A stretch of 64,000 nucleotides of DNA from Candidatus Rifleibacteriota bacterium (lineage in GTDB: Bacteria > Muiribacteriota > Ozemobacteria > Ozemobacterales > Ozemobacteraceae), in the NCBI GenBank assembly GCA_015233565.1, contig JADFXM010000011.1, forward strand, positions 62,001 through 126,000. Direction: 5' to 3'. Both the position numbers and the translations under genes were made by a program. Below, one piece after another: positions 54,490 through 63,755 of the stretch. Positions within the stretch are counted from its first letter, which is position 1. Each line of letters starts with the position of its first letter. The notes under the pieces are model-generated. The model searched no databases. It was not told the origin of the DNA and worked only from the letters and a program-made list of their open reading frames with translations.

Positions 54490-55905
54490 TTATTTTTCCG
54501 AAGTTGATTCCAAGAAATCTTTTGCCAGAATGGCAAAATGTTTTCTGAGACCCAAGGCGAGTGCAGAATTAAGATGGTGCCTGGCTTTTGCGGGAGCTTT
54601 GCTTTTAAGCAACATCCCTAATTGGTATTGCGCATCTGCGAATCGAGGATTCAATTCTATCGCTTTTTTGAAGGCTTTTTCAGCCAAAGTCTTTTTCCCA
54701 AGTTGCAGATGGGCTAGCCCACACCAGTAATGAGCGTCGGGATATGGTGCAATTTCTCCAGCTTCTTGAAAGTGCCTCAATGCTTCTGCCCAGAGGCCGT
54801 CTTCGAAATATCTGGTTCCAAGAGTGATATGACGGGCAGCTGGATCGAAGTCCAGAATTGCGACTTTTTTCAGCTCGACAAGAGATTCTTCAAGATATCC
54901 CTGGTTGTAAAGATCAGTGAAAGTTTTGAATTCGTTGGAATTTCGTCGTTTCTTCCCTTCGGCCATTTTTTTGTAGGAAATAATTGCTTCTTCCATTTCT
55001 TCCTCAAGTTCTTGGAGGGTGCCTAAATAGAACCAGGCTTCCCAGAGGGAAGGATTTTTTTCGACAATCTTTAATAGATGGCGCCGGGCTTCAGAGAAAA
55101 AACCTCTGAACAGCAGATTTTTTGCCAGAGAAAGGAAAATATCCAGGTAATCCGGGTGGAGGGCCAATTCAGCTCTTAGTTTATCTATTTCGGAATCCAA
55201 TTGCGCTATTCGTCTGGATAAACCGGTTAAGTTGCGTTCAGCAACTGCCCAACCAGGCCATAAATTCGTCAGTTTCTTGAAGATTAAAAAGGCTTCATCG
55301 AGTTTGTTGCACTGCATTTTCAAAACGCCCAGATTATTTTGTATTCGTCGGTCGTCTGGTTCAATTTTAAGTGCAGCTTCGAAGTTATCATGTGCCTGAG
55401 AAAAAACATTCCGAAGAAGGAATAGATTGCCTAATCCGTTCAGGACCTCAGCATTTCCAGGATAAAGTTGTTTCGCCCGAAGCAGAATTTTTTCAGCTTC
55501 ATCAAGCCTGCCAAGTTTACGGAAAACTTTGGCTTTCAACAACATCAATGGCTTGGAATCAGGGACGTAAAGTGAAGCGTTCTCTATTTTTTCAAGGGCT
55601 TCGTGGACCCTCTCTTGATTGAGAAGTCGCTCAATCTGGGGGGAAAGCTCTGTTGAGCCCTCGAACATCAGCTCATCCGATAGGGATTTAATTTCCGAAT
55701 CGAAGTTTTCATCGATAAAAGATGATAGCTGACCGCCGATTTCCTCGCTCTTTTTACGGGCGACTTCAAGGAAATATCCGATATTTGGATACTTGGCGTC
55801 GAGTCGCTCGACCTGTTTGAACTCTAAAAATGCAGCTGAAAAAAAACCTCCGCGGAAGTAGTGAACCCCGCGTTCAAAAATTTCCTCAATTTTTCTAGTT
55901 TCCAT
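54490..55905 (-). CDS. TPR protein
   Basis: A 471-residue soluble protein made of tetratricopeptide repeats: an N-terminal repeat (about 5-50), a long linker, then clear TPR units (for example LKAKVFRKLGRLDEAEKIL, LNGLGNLFLLRNVFSQAHDNF, YWCGLAHLQLGKKTLAEKAFKKAIELNP). No enzyme motif or signal peptide. It is upstream of the PilB-kinase fusion on the same strand with 58 bases between, so it may scaffold the same system. MamA is also a TPR protein, but this one is over twice as long and 40 kb from the magnetosome genes, so I do not equate them. Confidence 0.85.
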   Translation of the reverse strand: METRKIEEIFERGVHYFRGGFFSAAFLEFKQVERLDAKYPNIGYFLEVARKKSEEIGGQLSSFIDENFDSEIKSLSDELMFEGSTELSPQIERLLNQERVHEALEKIENASLYVPDSKPLMLLKAKVFRKLGRLDEAEKILLRAKQLYPGNAEVLNGLGNLFLLRNVFSQAHDNFEAALKIEPDDRRIQNNLGVLKMQCNKLDEAFLIFKKLTNLWPGWAVAERNLTGLSRRIAQLDSEIDKLRAELALHPDYLDIFLSLAKNLLFRGFFSEARRHLLKIVEKNPSLWEAWFYLGTLQELEEEMEEAIISYKKMAEGKKRRNSNEFKTFTDLYNQGYLEESLVELKKVAILDFDPAARHITLGTRYFEDGLWAEALRHFQEAGEIAPYPDAHYWCGLAHLQLGKKTLAEKAFKKAIELNPRFADAQYQLGMLLKSKAPAKARHHLNSALALGLRKHFAILAKDFLESTSEK

Positions 55906-56013
55906 AAAAAAAACCCGCCAATAAAGTTGCAGTGAAAAAATGTTGGTGATAGAATAGATTAACTTAGCAAATCTCGCTTGTCAACGTTAAAAATCTCCCC
56001 TAGGAGGGATTCC

Positions 56014-57426
56014 ATGGATTCCACTCCCGGAATCAAGATGAAATTCTGTGAATCGCTTGATCGATTTGTTGCGATTCGATCTTTTACACCTGAACAAAAA
56101 CAACAACTTTTCAAGAACATGAAGATCACCGATAAAAAGTCGTATAAGCGGTTGATTATCAATGCATCGGTAGTGAATTACCTTGATGAGATAGCCCCTC
56201 TTGTTTTCCAGAACAATGAGTATCCCCTCCTTGGCGAAATAATTGAGCAAGAGTTATATAACTTGTGTGTCAAAGTCAATCCAACTCTTGACATCAAGGA
56301 AGTTACGATCCAGGTTGACGAGGCGACGGCAAGTGGCTCATCGATTCCAATGATTGGAACTGACGCTTCAGCAGAAGCAAAATCGCGGAATCAGAAATTT
56401 ATGGAAATTGAAAACCACATTAAAAAAAGAATCATCGGACAAGATGAGGCTGTGGTTGTTGTTTCACAGGCAATTAAAAAAGCAAAAGTCGGTTTGAAAA
56501 ATCCAAAAAGACCGGTTGGATCTTTTATTTTTGTAGGACAAACCGGGGTCGGGAAAACTGAATTGGCAAAAGCTCTTTGTGAATTCCTGACAGGCAACGA
56601 AACTGACCTTGTTAGAATAGATTGCTCTGAATTCGCAATGAGCCACGAATATTCCAAATTGATCGGCGCTCCTCCAGGTTACATTGGTCACAACGAAGGC
56701 GGCTATTTGACCGAGTCTGTGAAAAATAAACCCAATGGAGTTGTAATATTCGATGAAATTGAGAAGGCCCATGAAAAGGTCCACAACCTTCTTTTACAAT
56801 TGCTCGATGAAGGAATTTTAACTGACAGCAAGGGTGAAACTGTTCCTTTCAGGGAATGTTGCGTAATTTTGACCACCAACATCGGTGTCTCAGAAATCAC
56901 TACTGAAGAGACTAAACCGGGCTTTCGCCCCAGTGGATTGAGCGACAATGACGGCGCAGGAAAACTCGAGAACCTTACACATGAGCAAAAAGCAAAAATT
57001 ACGAGAAAAACTCTGGAGAAGAAATTTCCTCCCGAATTTTTAAATAGAATCGACGAAATTGTGGTTTTTCGAGCCTTGACAAAAGGAGATAATCTAAAAA
57101 TTCTGGATATTCTTATTGCTGAAGTTGCATCCAGAATTCAGAATCTGTCCATGAAAATTGATTTCACTCCTGAACTCCGCAATTTCCTTGTCGACCAGGG
57201 AACTGACCTGAAATATGGGGCTCGCCCTCTGAGAAGAACCATTCATCGTTATATTGAAAATCCCCTTGCAGAAAGCATTTTAAAGGGGGAATTCAATAAA
57301 GGCGATATTATTACCGCTGAAAAAGGCATGTCTTCCACAAATGAGGAGTGCGCAGTTTTTAAAATCACTGGAACTTTCGAACCCAAGCCGCAAAATTCCG
57401 GTGGAGAAACCACTCCAAAGAAATGA
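56014..57426 (+). CDS. Single-domain Clp/HSP100-type AAA+ ATPase
   Basis: A 470-residue AAA+ unfoldase relative. It carries one nucleotide-binding domain of the ClpA/ClpB D2 type: IIGQDEAV, Walker A GQTGVGKTE, Walker B VVIFDEIEKAH, LIGAPPGYIGHNEGG pore-loop region, sensor TTNIG and the GARPLRRTI tail of the C-terminal domain. The usual N domain and D1 are missing; instead there is a 130-residue unique N-terminus. The ATG at 56014 has AGGAGG six bases upstream; the longer TTG frame from 55978 includes the ribosome site. It may work as a chaperone without ClpP; a LGF/IGL ClpP-binding loop is not obvious. Confidence 0.88.
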   Translation: MDSTPGIKMKFCESLDRFVAIRSFTPEQKQQLFKNMKITDKKSYKRLIINASVVNYLDEIAPLVFQNNEYPLLGEIIEQELYNLCVKVNPTLDIKEVTIQVDEATASGSSIPMIGTDASAEAKSRNQKFMEIENHIKKRIIGQDEAVVVVSQAIKKAKVGLKNPKRPVGSFIFVGQTGVGKTELAKALCEFLTGNETDLVRIDCSEFAMSHEYSKLIGAPPGYIGHNEGGYLTESVKNKPNGVVIFDEIEKAHEKVHNLLLQLLDEGILTDSKGETVPFRECCVILTTNIGVSEITTEETKPGFRPSGLSDNDGAGKLENLTHEQKAKITRKTLEKKFPPEFLNRIDEIVVFRALTKGDNLKILDILIAEVASRIQNLSMKIDFTPELRNFLVDQGTDLKYGARPLRRTIHRYIENPLAESILKGEFNKGDIITAEKGMSSTNEECAVFKITGTFEPKPQNSGGETTPKK

Positions 57427-57456
57427 TTTGAAAAATGTGCGAAACTTCATAAATTA

Positions 57457-58365
57457 ATGAAAGTTGCATATTTAATTCTCGTTCACAAATCAGCCCAGCA
57501 AGTTAGAAGGCTGATTTCCCGCTTAAACAATGGGAAGAACGTTATTGTACTGCATGTTGATTCTAAATCTGAATCCCTCTTCCAGGATTTATCCAAAGAG
57601 TTTTCTGATTCCAGCTTTGTCTTTTTTTCAAGACGAAGAAATGTTAACTGGGCGCGTTTCAGTATCGTTTGTGCGACTCTTGAAATGTTTAAAACCCTGA
57701 AGGAAAAACAGGTCGATTACGATTTTGCGACCATTCTGAGTGGCCAGGATTACCCGATAAAAACAAATTTCCAAATTGAGTCTTTTCTTTCGGAAAATAA
57801 AGGAAAAATTTTTCTGGAAAATTTTTTGCTTCCCTCGAAAAACCTTCCAATGGATGGCCTTGACAGGTTGCAAGGCTGGGATTTCCCTCTTTCACCGAGA
57901 AGACATTTTATTTTTCCACATTTTCTAAAAAAACTTCGGGGTCTCCGATTCTTCTATCCATATTTTTCTTTTTTTAAAAGAGTTTTCCCCCGTTCATTCA
58001 AACCTTTCGCCGGGTCTGCGTGGTTCACAGTTCCCTCTGAATGCGTAAATTTCATGATGGATTTCGTCAAAAAAGAGAAAAACTTTCTAGCATTCTTCAA
58101 GCGGGTAATGTTCCCTGACGAAATGTTTTTTCAGACTGTAATAATGAACTCGCCATTTGCGAATCAGGTTGAAAACTGTAATCTTAGATATATAAAATGG
58201 CAATCCGCCCCCCTTTTGATTAAAAAAGACAGTATTGGTGATCTGGAAAAAAGTTCAGCACATTTTGCACGAAAGCTTGATCAGGATGTTGATAGTGAAA
58301 TTCTTGACTTGATCGATAAACGGATCTTGAAGCTACCGGAAATTGGCCCTTTGGAGAGCGAATGA
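57457..58365 (+). CDS. Core-2/I-branching-like glycosyltransferase
   Basis: A 302-residue protein of the GT14 type, with LVHKSAQQVRRLI near the N-terminus, LHVDSKS, WARFSIVCATL, TILSGQDYPIK and GSAWFTVP, then FPDEMFFQTVIMNSP, the catalytic-region motif of the family (Glu in PDEMFFQT). Such enzymes add GlcNAc or related sugars in surface polysaccharides. The stop overlaps the ATG of the next gene by four bases, indicating a surface-sugar operon with glf. There is no signal peptide or membrane helix. Confidence 0.85.
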   Translation: MKVAYLILVHKSAQQVRRLISRLNNGKNVIVLHVDSKSESLFQDLSKEFSDSSFVFFSRRRNVNWARFSIVCATLEMFKTLKEKQVDYDFATILSGQDYPIKTNFQIESFLSENKGKIFLENFLLPSKNLPMDGLDRLQGWDFPLSPRRHFIFPHFLKKLRGLRFFYPYFSFFKRVFPRSFKPFAGSAWFTVPSECVNFMMDFVKKEKNFLAFFKRVMFPDEMFFQTVIMNSPFANQVENCNLRYIKWQSAPLLIKKDSIGDLEKSSAHFARKLDQDVDSEILDLIDKRILKLPEIGPLESE

Positions 58366-59492
58366 AAAAATATTTGGTTGTTGGAGCAGGCTTAGCGGGA
58401 ATGGTAATTGCCGAACGCCTCGCCACAAGTGGTGATTGCGAAATACTGGTTGTTGAAAGACGTGATCATATAGGCGGAAATTGTTACGACTATAGCGATG
58501 GAAATGATGTTATGGTTCAAAAATACGGACCACATGCCTTTCACACGAACAACCGGGACGTCTGGAATTACCTCAGCAAATTTACTTTCTGGTACCCTTA
58601 TTTCCACAAAGTCAGGGCTATTGTCGATGGAAGTGAGGTTTTTCTCCCCTTTAATCTCGACGGCTTGTACCAAATTTTCCCGAAAACATTTGCTGGAAAA
58701 CTTGAAGAAAAGTTGCTTCAGGCGTTCGGGTTCGGGAAGAAAATTTCCATACTTGACCTGAAACAATCGAATGATACAGATATCAGATTTTTTGGAGATT
58801 ATATTTATAATAAGATTTTCCTGGGTTATTCCACGAAACAATGGGGGGTATCTCCCGATAAAATTGATCCATCTGTAATTGCGAGAGTTCCCGTATTCAT
58901 CGGACGCGACAATAGGCATTTTCATGACGTTTTTCAAGGAATCCCGATCGAGGGATACTCGAAAATGTTTCGTAGGATGTTGGAAACTCCCAATATAGAA
59001 CTATTTTTAAATCGGGATTTCAAATCAATGACAGATCTCGAAAAATATGACCGAATAATTTTTACCGGAATGATTGATGAATATTTTGATTTTACGTTCG
59101 GGAAGCTTGAGTATCGGACTTTGAATTTTCGAATTGAGCGCCACCCGGTTGAATTTTTTCAATCCGGACCCCAGATAAACTACTCAGAAAATTTTGATTT
59201 TACGCGAATTTGCGAGTACAAGTATTTTTTGAATCAGAAAACTACGAAAACTACGATTTCTTACGAATATCCTATGGAGTTTGAATTTGGGGTGAACGAG
59301 CCGTTTTATCCCCTGTTGAATGAAAAAAGCAAGTCGATTTATCAGAAATATTATGAAAAAGCAAAATGTTGTCCGAATGTGATTTTTGTTGGACGATTGG
59401 CCGAATATAGGTATTTTAACATGGACCAGGTTGTAGAAAGGGCTCTGGAAGTATATCGCGAGAATTTCGAAAAAACTTCCTCTAAGGGGTGA
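58362..59492 (+). CDS. glf: UDP-galactopyranose mutase
   Basis: Flavoenzyme that converts UDP-galactopyranose to UDP-galactofuranose, the donor for galactofuranose in cell-surface polysaccharides. The FAD motif GAGLAGMVIAERLA is at residues 8-21, followed by RDHIGGNCYDY, PHAFHTNN, SPDKIDPSVIARVP and a C-terminal EYRYFNMDQV. Length 376 is typical. It overlaps the preceding glycosyltransferase by four bases and the following rhodanese gene by four, so the three are translated together. Galactofuranose-containing envelope glycan is therefore likely. Confidence 0.93.
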   Translation: MKKYLVVGAGLAGMVIAERLATSGDCEILVVERRDHIGGNCYDYSDGNDVMVQKYGPHAFHTNNRDVWNYLSKFTFWYPYFHKVRAIVDGSEVFLPFNLDGLYQIFPKTFAGKLEEKLLQAFGFGKKISILDLKQSNDTDIRFFGDYIYNKIFLGYSTKQWGVSPDKIDPSVIARVPVFIGRDNRHFHDVFQGIPIEGYSKMFRRMLETPNIELFLNRDFKSMTDLEKYDRIIFTGMIDEYFDFTFGKLEYRTLNFRIERHPVEFFQSGPQINYSENFDFTRICEYKYFLNQKTTKTTISYEYPMEFEFGVNEPFYPLLNEKSKSIYQKYYEKAKCCPNVIFVGRLAEYRYFNMDQVVERALEVYRENFEKTSSKG

Positions 59493-59815
59493 AACCAATT
59501 AATATCAAAGAGTTAAAGGAAAATATCGATGGTAAAGGTATGGGAAATGCTGTTTTGATAGATGTTCGTGAACCGGACGAGTATTCGGAAGGGCATATCC
59601 CGGAAGCAATTAACATTCCGCTTGGGGAAATCAGCTTGAAGTTTGGCTTTCTCAATAAATACGATGCCATTTACGTGGTTTGCCAGACTGGAGGGCGCTC
59701 TCAAGTCGCCTGCCAAAGCATATCCCGAAAATTGGGAGTGAAGAAGAAAGTAGTGAATATTGAAGGTGGAACATCCGCCTGGATCAAATCAGGATACAAG
59801 GTAATAAAACAATGA
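59489..59815 (+). CDS. Single-domain rhodanese
   Basis: A 108-residue rhodanese-fold sulfurtransferase domain. Motifs are LIDVREPDEYSEGHIPEAINIP and the active-site loop VCQTGGRS with the persulfide-forming Cys. GTG start, overlapping the glf stop by four bases. Its role with the surface-sugar genes is unclear; sulfur transfer or phosphate-like sensing are both possible. Confidence 0.9.
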   Translation: MKPINIKELKENIDGKGMGNAVLIDVREPDEYSEGHIPEAINIPLGEISLKFGFLNKYDAIYVVCQTGGRSQVACQSISRKLGVKKKVVNIEGGTSAWIKSGYKVIKQ

Positions 59816-60627
59816 CATGGCTTGATTCGTTGGAAAGACGATTCCCTGGTTTTGCCATTCCTGGCCTTGCCAGAATGATAGGAATGATGATGTTCCTTGC
59901 ATTTGCTCTTCAACAGATGGGGGTGGTACCAGTCGATAAATGGTATCTCAGCGGTCGGGATGTGCTTTCCGGTGAAGCCTGGAGGTTGATTAGTTTTATT
60001 TTTGTTCCCCCTTCCTTCAATATGCTTTTTCTGCTGTTTGCTCTGATGATCTTTGTAATGGTCGGCGACGGTCTGGAGCAGGAGTGGGGAAGTTTTAAAC
60101 TCACTGTTTATTATTTCGTCGGAATGCTTGGTACAATAGCTGTGGCCTTTATTGTACCGGATGTTTTTCTTTCCAATTATTTTCTGAACTTGTCCCTTTT
60201 CTTTGCTTTTGCAACTGTTTATCCGGATTATGAAATTCTTGTTTTTTTCGTGATTCCGGTAAAAGTAAAATATCTGGGAATATTTAGTGCTCTTTACATT
60301 GCATATATGATTGTTTTTGGAGCTTTTGTCGTTAAGATTGCGGCTATTCTTTCCGTAGTAAATTATCTTATTTTTTTTGGACCTTCAGCATTTACTTCTG
60401 TCAAACGGGGAAGAGCAAACTATGAAAGAAGAAAGAAATTCGAACAATCTTTCAGAAACGATGCTGATCCCCGACATATTTGCGTAGAGTGCGGACGCTC
60501 CGATAAATCAGACCCGGATTTGGTTTTCCGATATTGCATTTGTCCAGACTGTGGAAAAGACGGAAAGGCCTTTTGCTCTGATCATCTTGGATCGCATCTG
60601 GAATCAATAAAAAAAGTAACTCACTAA
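59812..60627 (+). CDS. Rhomboid-like membrane protein with C-terminal zinc finger, catalytic residues not seen
   Basis: A 271-residue protein with about six helices. The N-terminal part resembles rhomboids (GEAWRLISFIFVPP followed by GDGLEQEWGSFKLTVYYFVG), but where active rhomboids have GxSG the sequence reads NLSLFFAFATVYPD, and no matching catalytic His is apparent, so it is probably a pseudoprotease. The C-terminus (about 228-265) carries CVEC, CICPDC and CSDH, a zinc-ribbon-like finger. It overlaps the rhodanese stop by four bases. Possibly a membrane quality-control or chaperone-like protein; function unproven. Confidence 0.7.
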   Translation: MTWLDSLERRFPGFAIPGLARMIGMMMFLAFALQQMGVVPVDKWYLSGRDVLSGEAWRLISFIFVPPSFNMLFLLFALMIFVMVGDGLEQEWGSFKLTVYYFVGMLGTIAVAFIVPDVFLSNYFLNLSLFFAFATVYPDYEILVFFVIPVKVKYLGIFSALYIAYMIVFGAFVVKIAAILSVVNYLIFFGPSAFTSVKRGRANYERRKKFEQSFRNDADPRHICVECGRSDKSDPDLVFRYCICPDCGKDGKAFCSDHLGSHLESIKKVTH

Positions 60628-60654
60628 TGAGTTAATTGTCGAAAGGAAAAAATA

Positions 60655-61614
60655 ATGAATAATTATGTGGCTGCAGCAATCCAAGGTGCAGTTCAGGGAT
60701 TAACTGAATTTTTACCGGTTTCCTCGACGGGACACATGATTCTGGTTGGAGATTTGATTGGCTTCGAAGGGGAAGTAGCAAAAGTTTTTGAAGTGGTTGT
60801 ACAACTTGGAACGATTCTGGCAGTTGCTTTGATTTATCGGTCGAAGATTGTGGATATGCTGAAAAATTGGAAAGCATCGCCGTTTTCAGGGGAAAAACGC
60901 CTTACGATTTGGCACATTTTTACTGCGATGATTCCAGCGGTAATAATGGGGTTACTCTTCCACAAAACGATAAAAACAAAACTTTTTACGCCGGAAACCG
61001 TTATCATTGGTCTGATTGCCGGAGGAATTTTAATGATTTTCGCGGAAAAAACGCAAAAGGAAGTGAAAATCACGGATTTCAACGGGTTGTCTTTGGGAGA
61101 TTGTTTCAAGATAGGACTTTTCCAATGTCTTGCACTTTGGCCGGGTTTTTCCAGGTCAGGTTCAACCATGGCGGGTGCTTTGATATTAGGTGCTGCACAC
61201 CGTCCTGCCGCTGATTTCTCATTTATTCTGGCGATTCCAATGATGATTTCAGCATCAGTTTTTGACTTGTGGAAAAGCAGGGGAGTTCTTTCAAGCTCTG
61301 ATGTGGGTTATTTTTCCCTTGGATTTTTTGTAGCATTTGTTGTCGGCTGGCTTGCTGTTGAATTTTTCCTGAAATTCCTTGAAAGAGTGAAATTGACGCC
61401 TTTTGCTTGGTATAGATTTGCAGTTGCTTTAATTGCGTTGGTAGTCATTTTATCTCATCCCGCCCCATCGCACTCTTCACAGGAAACGCTTAAAAATCCC
61501 AAGTCCCAGGAGACAATCACGATAGAGGAAAAAGCAAAAGTAATTCCTCAAACTAATGCTTCTGAGAGCGTTTTCCCGAAAATTCCAGAGCAAACAAAGG
61601 TGACTTCTCAATAA
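60655..61614 (+). CDS. uppP: Undecaprenyl-diphosphatase
   Basis: Recycles undecaprenyl pyrophosphate to the monophosphate carrier used for peptidoglycan and polysaccharide synthesis. The signatures QGAVQGLTEFLPVSSTGHM (near residue 10-28) and LWPGFSRSGSTM (about 161-172) contain the catalytic Glu and Arg regions. There are about eight helices. A C-terminal 50-residue polar tail (from about 267) exceeds the usual length and may be a cytoplasmic addition. AAAGGAA precedes the ATG. It follows the pseudo-rhomboid by 27 bases and completes the envelope-glycan set. Confidence 0.93.
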   Translation: MNNYVAAAIQGAVQGLTEFLPVSSTGHMILVGDLIGFEGEVAKVFEVVVQLGTILAVALIYRSKIVDMLKNWKASPFSGEKRLTIWHIFTAMIPAVIMGLLFHKTIKTKLFTPETVIIGLIAGGILMIFAEKTQKEVKITDFNGLSLGDCFKIGLFQCLALWPGFSRSGSTMAGALILGAAHRPAADFSFILAIPMMISASVFDLWKSRGVLSSSDVGYFSLGFFVAFVVGWLAVEFFLKFLERVKLTPFAWYRFAVALIALVVILSHPAPSHSSQETLKNPKSQETITIEEKAKVIPQTNASESVFPKIPEQTKVTSQ

Positions 61615-61893
61615 TAATGAATCCATTTTCACTCACATCAGAAGGTTTCAGCACTTTTGAAATCCTTAAGGATTTGGGGAAAATAGCTTAAAAACATTTA
61701 TGAAGCGATCCCGAATAATTTTTTGAATGTTAACAGTGTCCGAAAATGGATTTGGAAATATCTGTGAAACGTTGCTTGTAATTTATTCTTTTTTTGAGCG
61801 AAAAATTTATTTTTTTCAAAAATTTCCAAAAAAACTAAAAAGATTTGTTAAAATAAGAATATCGCTTCCTTGTTTTTCAAATAGGGGGACATT

Positions 61894-63486
61894 ATGAAAG
61901 CCTGGAAACACACTATTAGACGTGGATTTATCGATGTAATGCTTACTTTGGCATTAGGGGTTGCCTTAGGAGTTGCTACTCTGGTTGTAACCAAGGAAGT
62001 AATTAATCCTGACAAATCTACGCGCCCAAATCAGAACTTGACTGCTGAGCAAAAGAAGAATCTTCTTTTCAATTCATCCAAAAACTATTACCAGGCTAGG
62101 CAAGAGTATGAAGCCGCTGTAAAAGCTGGTGATCCCAACGTTTCGGCCAAAAGGGAACAGTTACTTATGGCGAAAACTATCTATGAACGGGCTACGATTC
62201 TAAATACTCCGGGTGCTGTTCCTATTGGTGATGTTCCTCCAGTTCCGGGTACCGAGACATATAACCAGACCTCCACACTAACTCTCACCCAGGCATCTAC
62301 GCAGACTTGCGTCTCAACTTCCGTATCGACTGGTCTTCCGACCACAGTGGATACCTCCACTATTATTCCTCTTCCCACCTCCAATAAGCCTCCTACACAA
62401 ACTTTCAATCAGCCAGCAACTCAAAATGTGGTCCAAACGCAGACTTCTACGCGCCTTCCCTCGACAGGTGAATTTCCAACATCCAATCCTGGAAATCACA
62501 ATCCATTCTCTGACGTTACCGTTAAACCCGGAAACCTCGGAAATTACACCGCAACCTCAGTTGGAATCAATAACACGAGCCCTAAGCCGGTATTTCCCGT
62601 AAACACCAATAGACCCCGTCCGGTACAATCGAATACATCCACCCAGTCGACGGTTTCTACTCTGCCGAATGCTGGGTTCGAATACATAAAAGTAAAAGCG
62701 GGTGATACGCTTTCCGACATCTGCAGGCGATATTATGGCGATTCCGGGATGTGGGTCCAGATTGTTAAATACCAGATTCCATCAATTGCAGCAAATCCGA
62801 ATTTGATCTTCCCAGGACAAATAATAGCGCTTCCCAGAGGTGTTCCGCTTCCGAAACCTCATACGACCACTAATCCCGATACCAAGCCAAGTAGTACCAC
62901 GACTTACCCCGGAGAAGATCTCCCCATTGCGCTTCCTGGTAATGAATCCTGGCAAGATCGTTTCCAAACTAATTTTGTAATCTCTGATAATGCTTTAACC
63001 GATACTAACACGATGACCATTGCGCAGATCCAATCTTTTCTGGAAAAGCATCATTCCTGTCTTGCCCGCTCATATCGGGGAGGTTCTCCCGCCCAAATGA
63101 TCTGGGAAGCCTCCAAAAAATTTGGAATCAATCCTCAGGTTTTGTTAACCAGGTTGCAATGTGAGCAGGGTTTGATTTCAAAAACCAGTGCGACAGATAA
63201 CCAACTCGACTGGGCGCTGGGTGTCGGCTCTTATGATGGCGGCAATTGGGATCAAAACTACAAAGGGTTTGCAAAACAGATCGAAGGTGCTGCACATACT
63301 TACAGAAGATGGTATGACGAGGGCAATAAAATACTTGCCAGCGGGAAAAAGCTTACAATGCAGATCGATGGGCAAACCGTTACATTAAAGAATGCCTCTT
63401 CTTACGCGTTTTACCAATACTGTCCACACTTTCATGGCCAGAAGCTATTTCTTGATATTTGGCGCGAGTACAAAAAAACTTTCTGA
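61894..63486 (+). CDS. LysM protein with glucosaminidase-like C-terminal domain
   Basis: A 530-residue envelope protein. One N-terminal helix (about 14-33) anchors it, followed by a short helical segment, a long Pro/Thr/Ser-rich linker (about 110-265), a LysM domain (about 268-315; VKAGDTLSDICRRYYGDS) for peptidoglycan binding, and a C-terminal hydrolase-like domain (about 365-530). That last part (QMIWEASKKFGINPQVLLTRLQCEQGLIS and WALGVGSYDGGNW) is like bacterial lysozyme/glucosaminidase-type domains found in cell-wall enzymes; E in CEQGL would be the candidate catalytic acid. Probably a cell-wall remodelling enzyme. GGGGGAC-like purines precede the ATG. Confidence 0.8.
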   Translation: MKAWKHTIRRGFIDVMLTLALGVALGVATLVVTKEVINPDKSTRPNQNLTAEQKKNLLFNSSKNYYQARQEYEAAVKAGDPNVSAKREQLLMAKTIYERATILNTPGAVPIGDVPPVPGTETYNQTSTLTLTQASTQTCVSTSVSTGLPTTVDTSTIIPLPTSNKPPTQTFNQPATQNVVQTQTSTRLPSTGEFPTSNPGNHNPFSDVTVKPGNLGNYTATSVGINNTSPKPVFPVNTNRPRPVQSNTSTQSTVSTLPNAGFEYIKVKAGDTLSDICRRYYGDSGMWVQIVKYQIPSIAANPNLIFPGQIIALPRGVPLPKPHTTTNPDTKPSSTTTYPGEDLPIALPGNESWQDRFQTNFVISDNALTDTNTMTIAQIQSFLEKHHSCLARSYRGGSPAQMIWEASKKFGINPQVLLTRLQCEQGLISKTSATDNQLDWALGVGSYDGGNWDQNYKGFAKQIEGAAHTYRRWYDEGNKILASGKKLTMQIDGQTVTLKNASSYAFYQYCPHFHGQKLFLDIWREYKKTF

Positions 63487-63580
63487 CCAGGCTGTTTCAA
63501 CTTGATAACAAGTTTCATTCAAAGTGGCTCAAATTTTTACTGATTGCTGCTGCGGATTAAAGCTTCCTACCAGGAATTCC

Positions 63581-63740
63581 AAATTCAGAATTCCTGATGG
63601 GTATTTGAATTGATCAGAAATTCAGAGTTTCCAACCGGAAATCCATCTGGCACTTTTCAAGGAAAAAAGTGCTTATTTGTACTGAAAATTCTTCAAAATT
63701 GTGCCAAATGAGTTCCTTCTAAATCAGGAATTCTGAAATT
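63581..63740 (-). mobile_element. MITE-like element, copy 2
   Basis: Inverted relative to copy 1 (15022-15184) and almost identical over about 140 bases. Its terminal inverted repeats are clearer: AATTCAGAATTCCTGAT (63582-63598) and ATCAGGAATTCTGAAATT (63723-63740), matching with one extra T. The interior has no gene. It lies between the LysM gene and the partial gene at the window end. Confidence 0.75.
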
Positions 63741-63755
63741 AGTTTTTGAAAAAAG

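Noticed and set aside
54490..55905. Assignment of the TPR protein as MamA
   Set aside because: MamA is about half this length and is normally encoded with the other mam genes; this gene lies far away next to a pilus-type ATPase.
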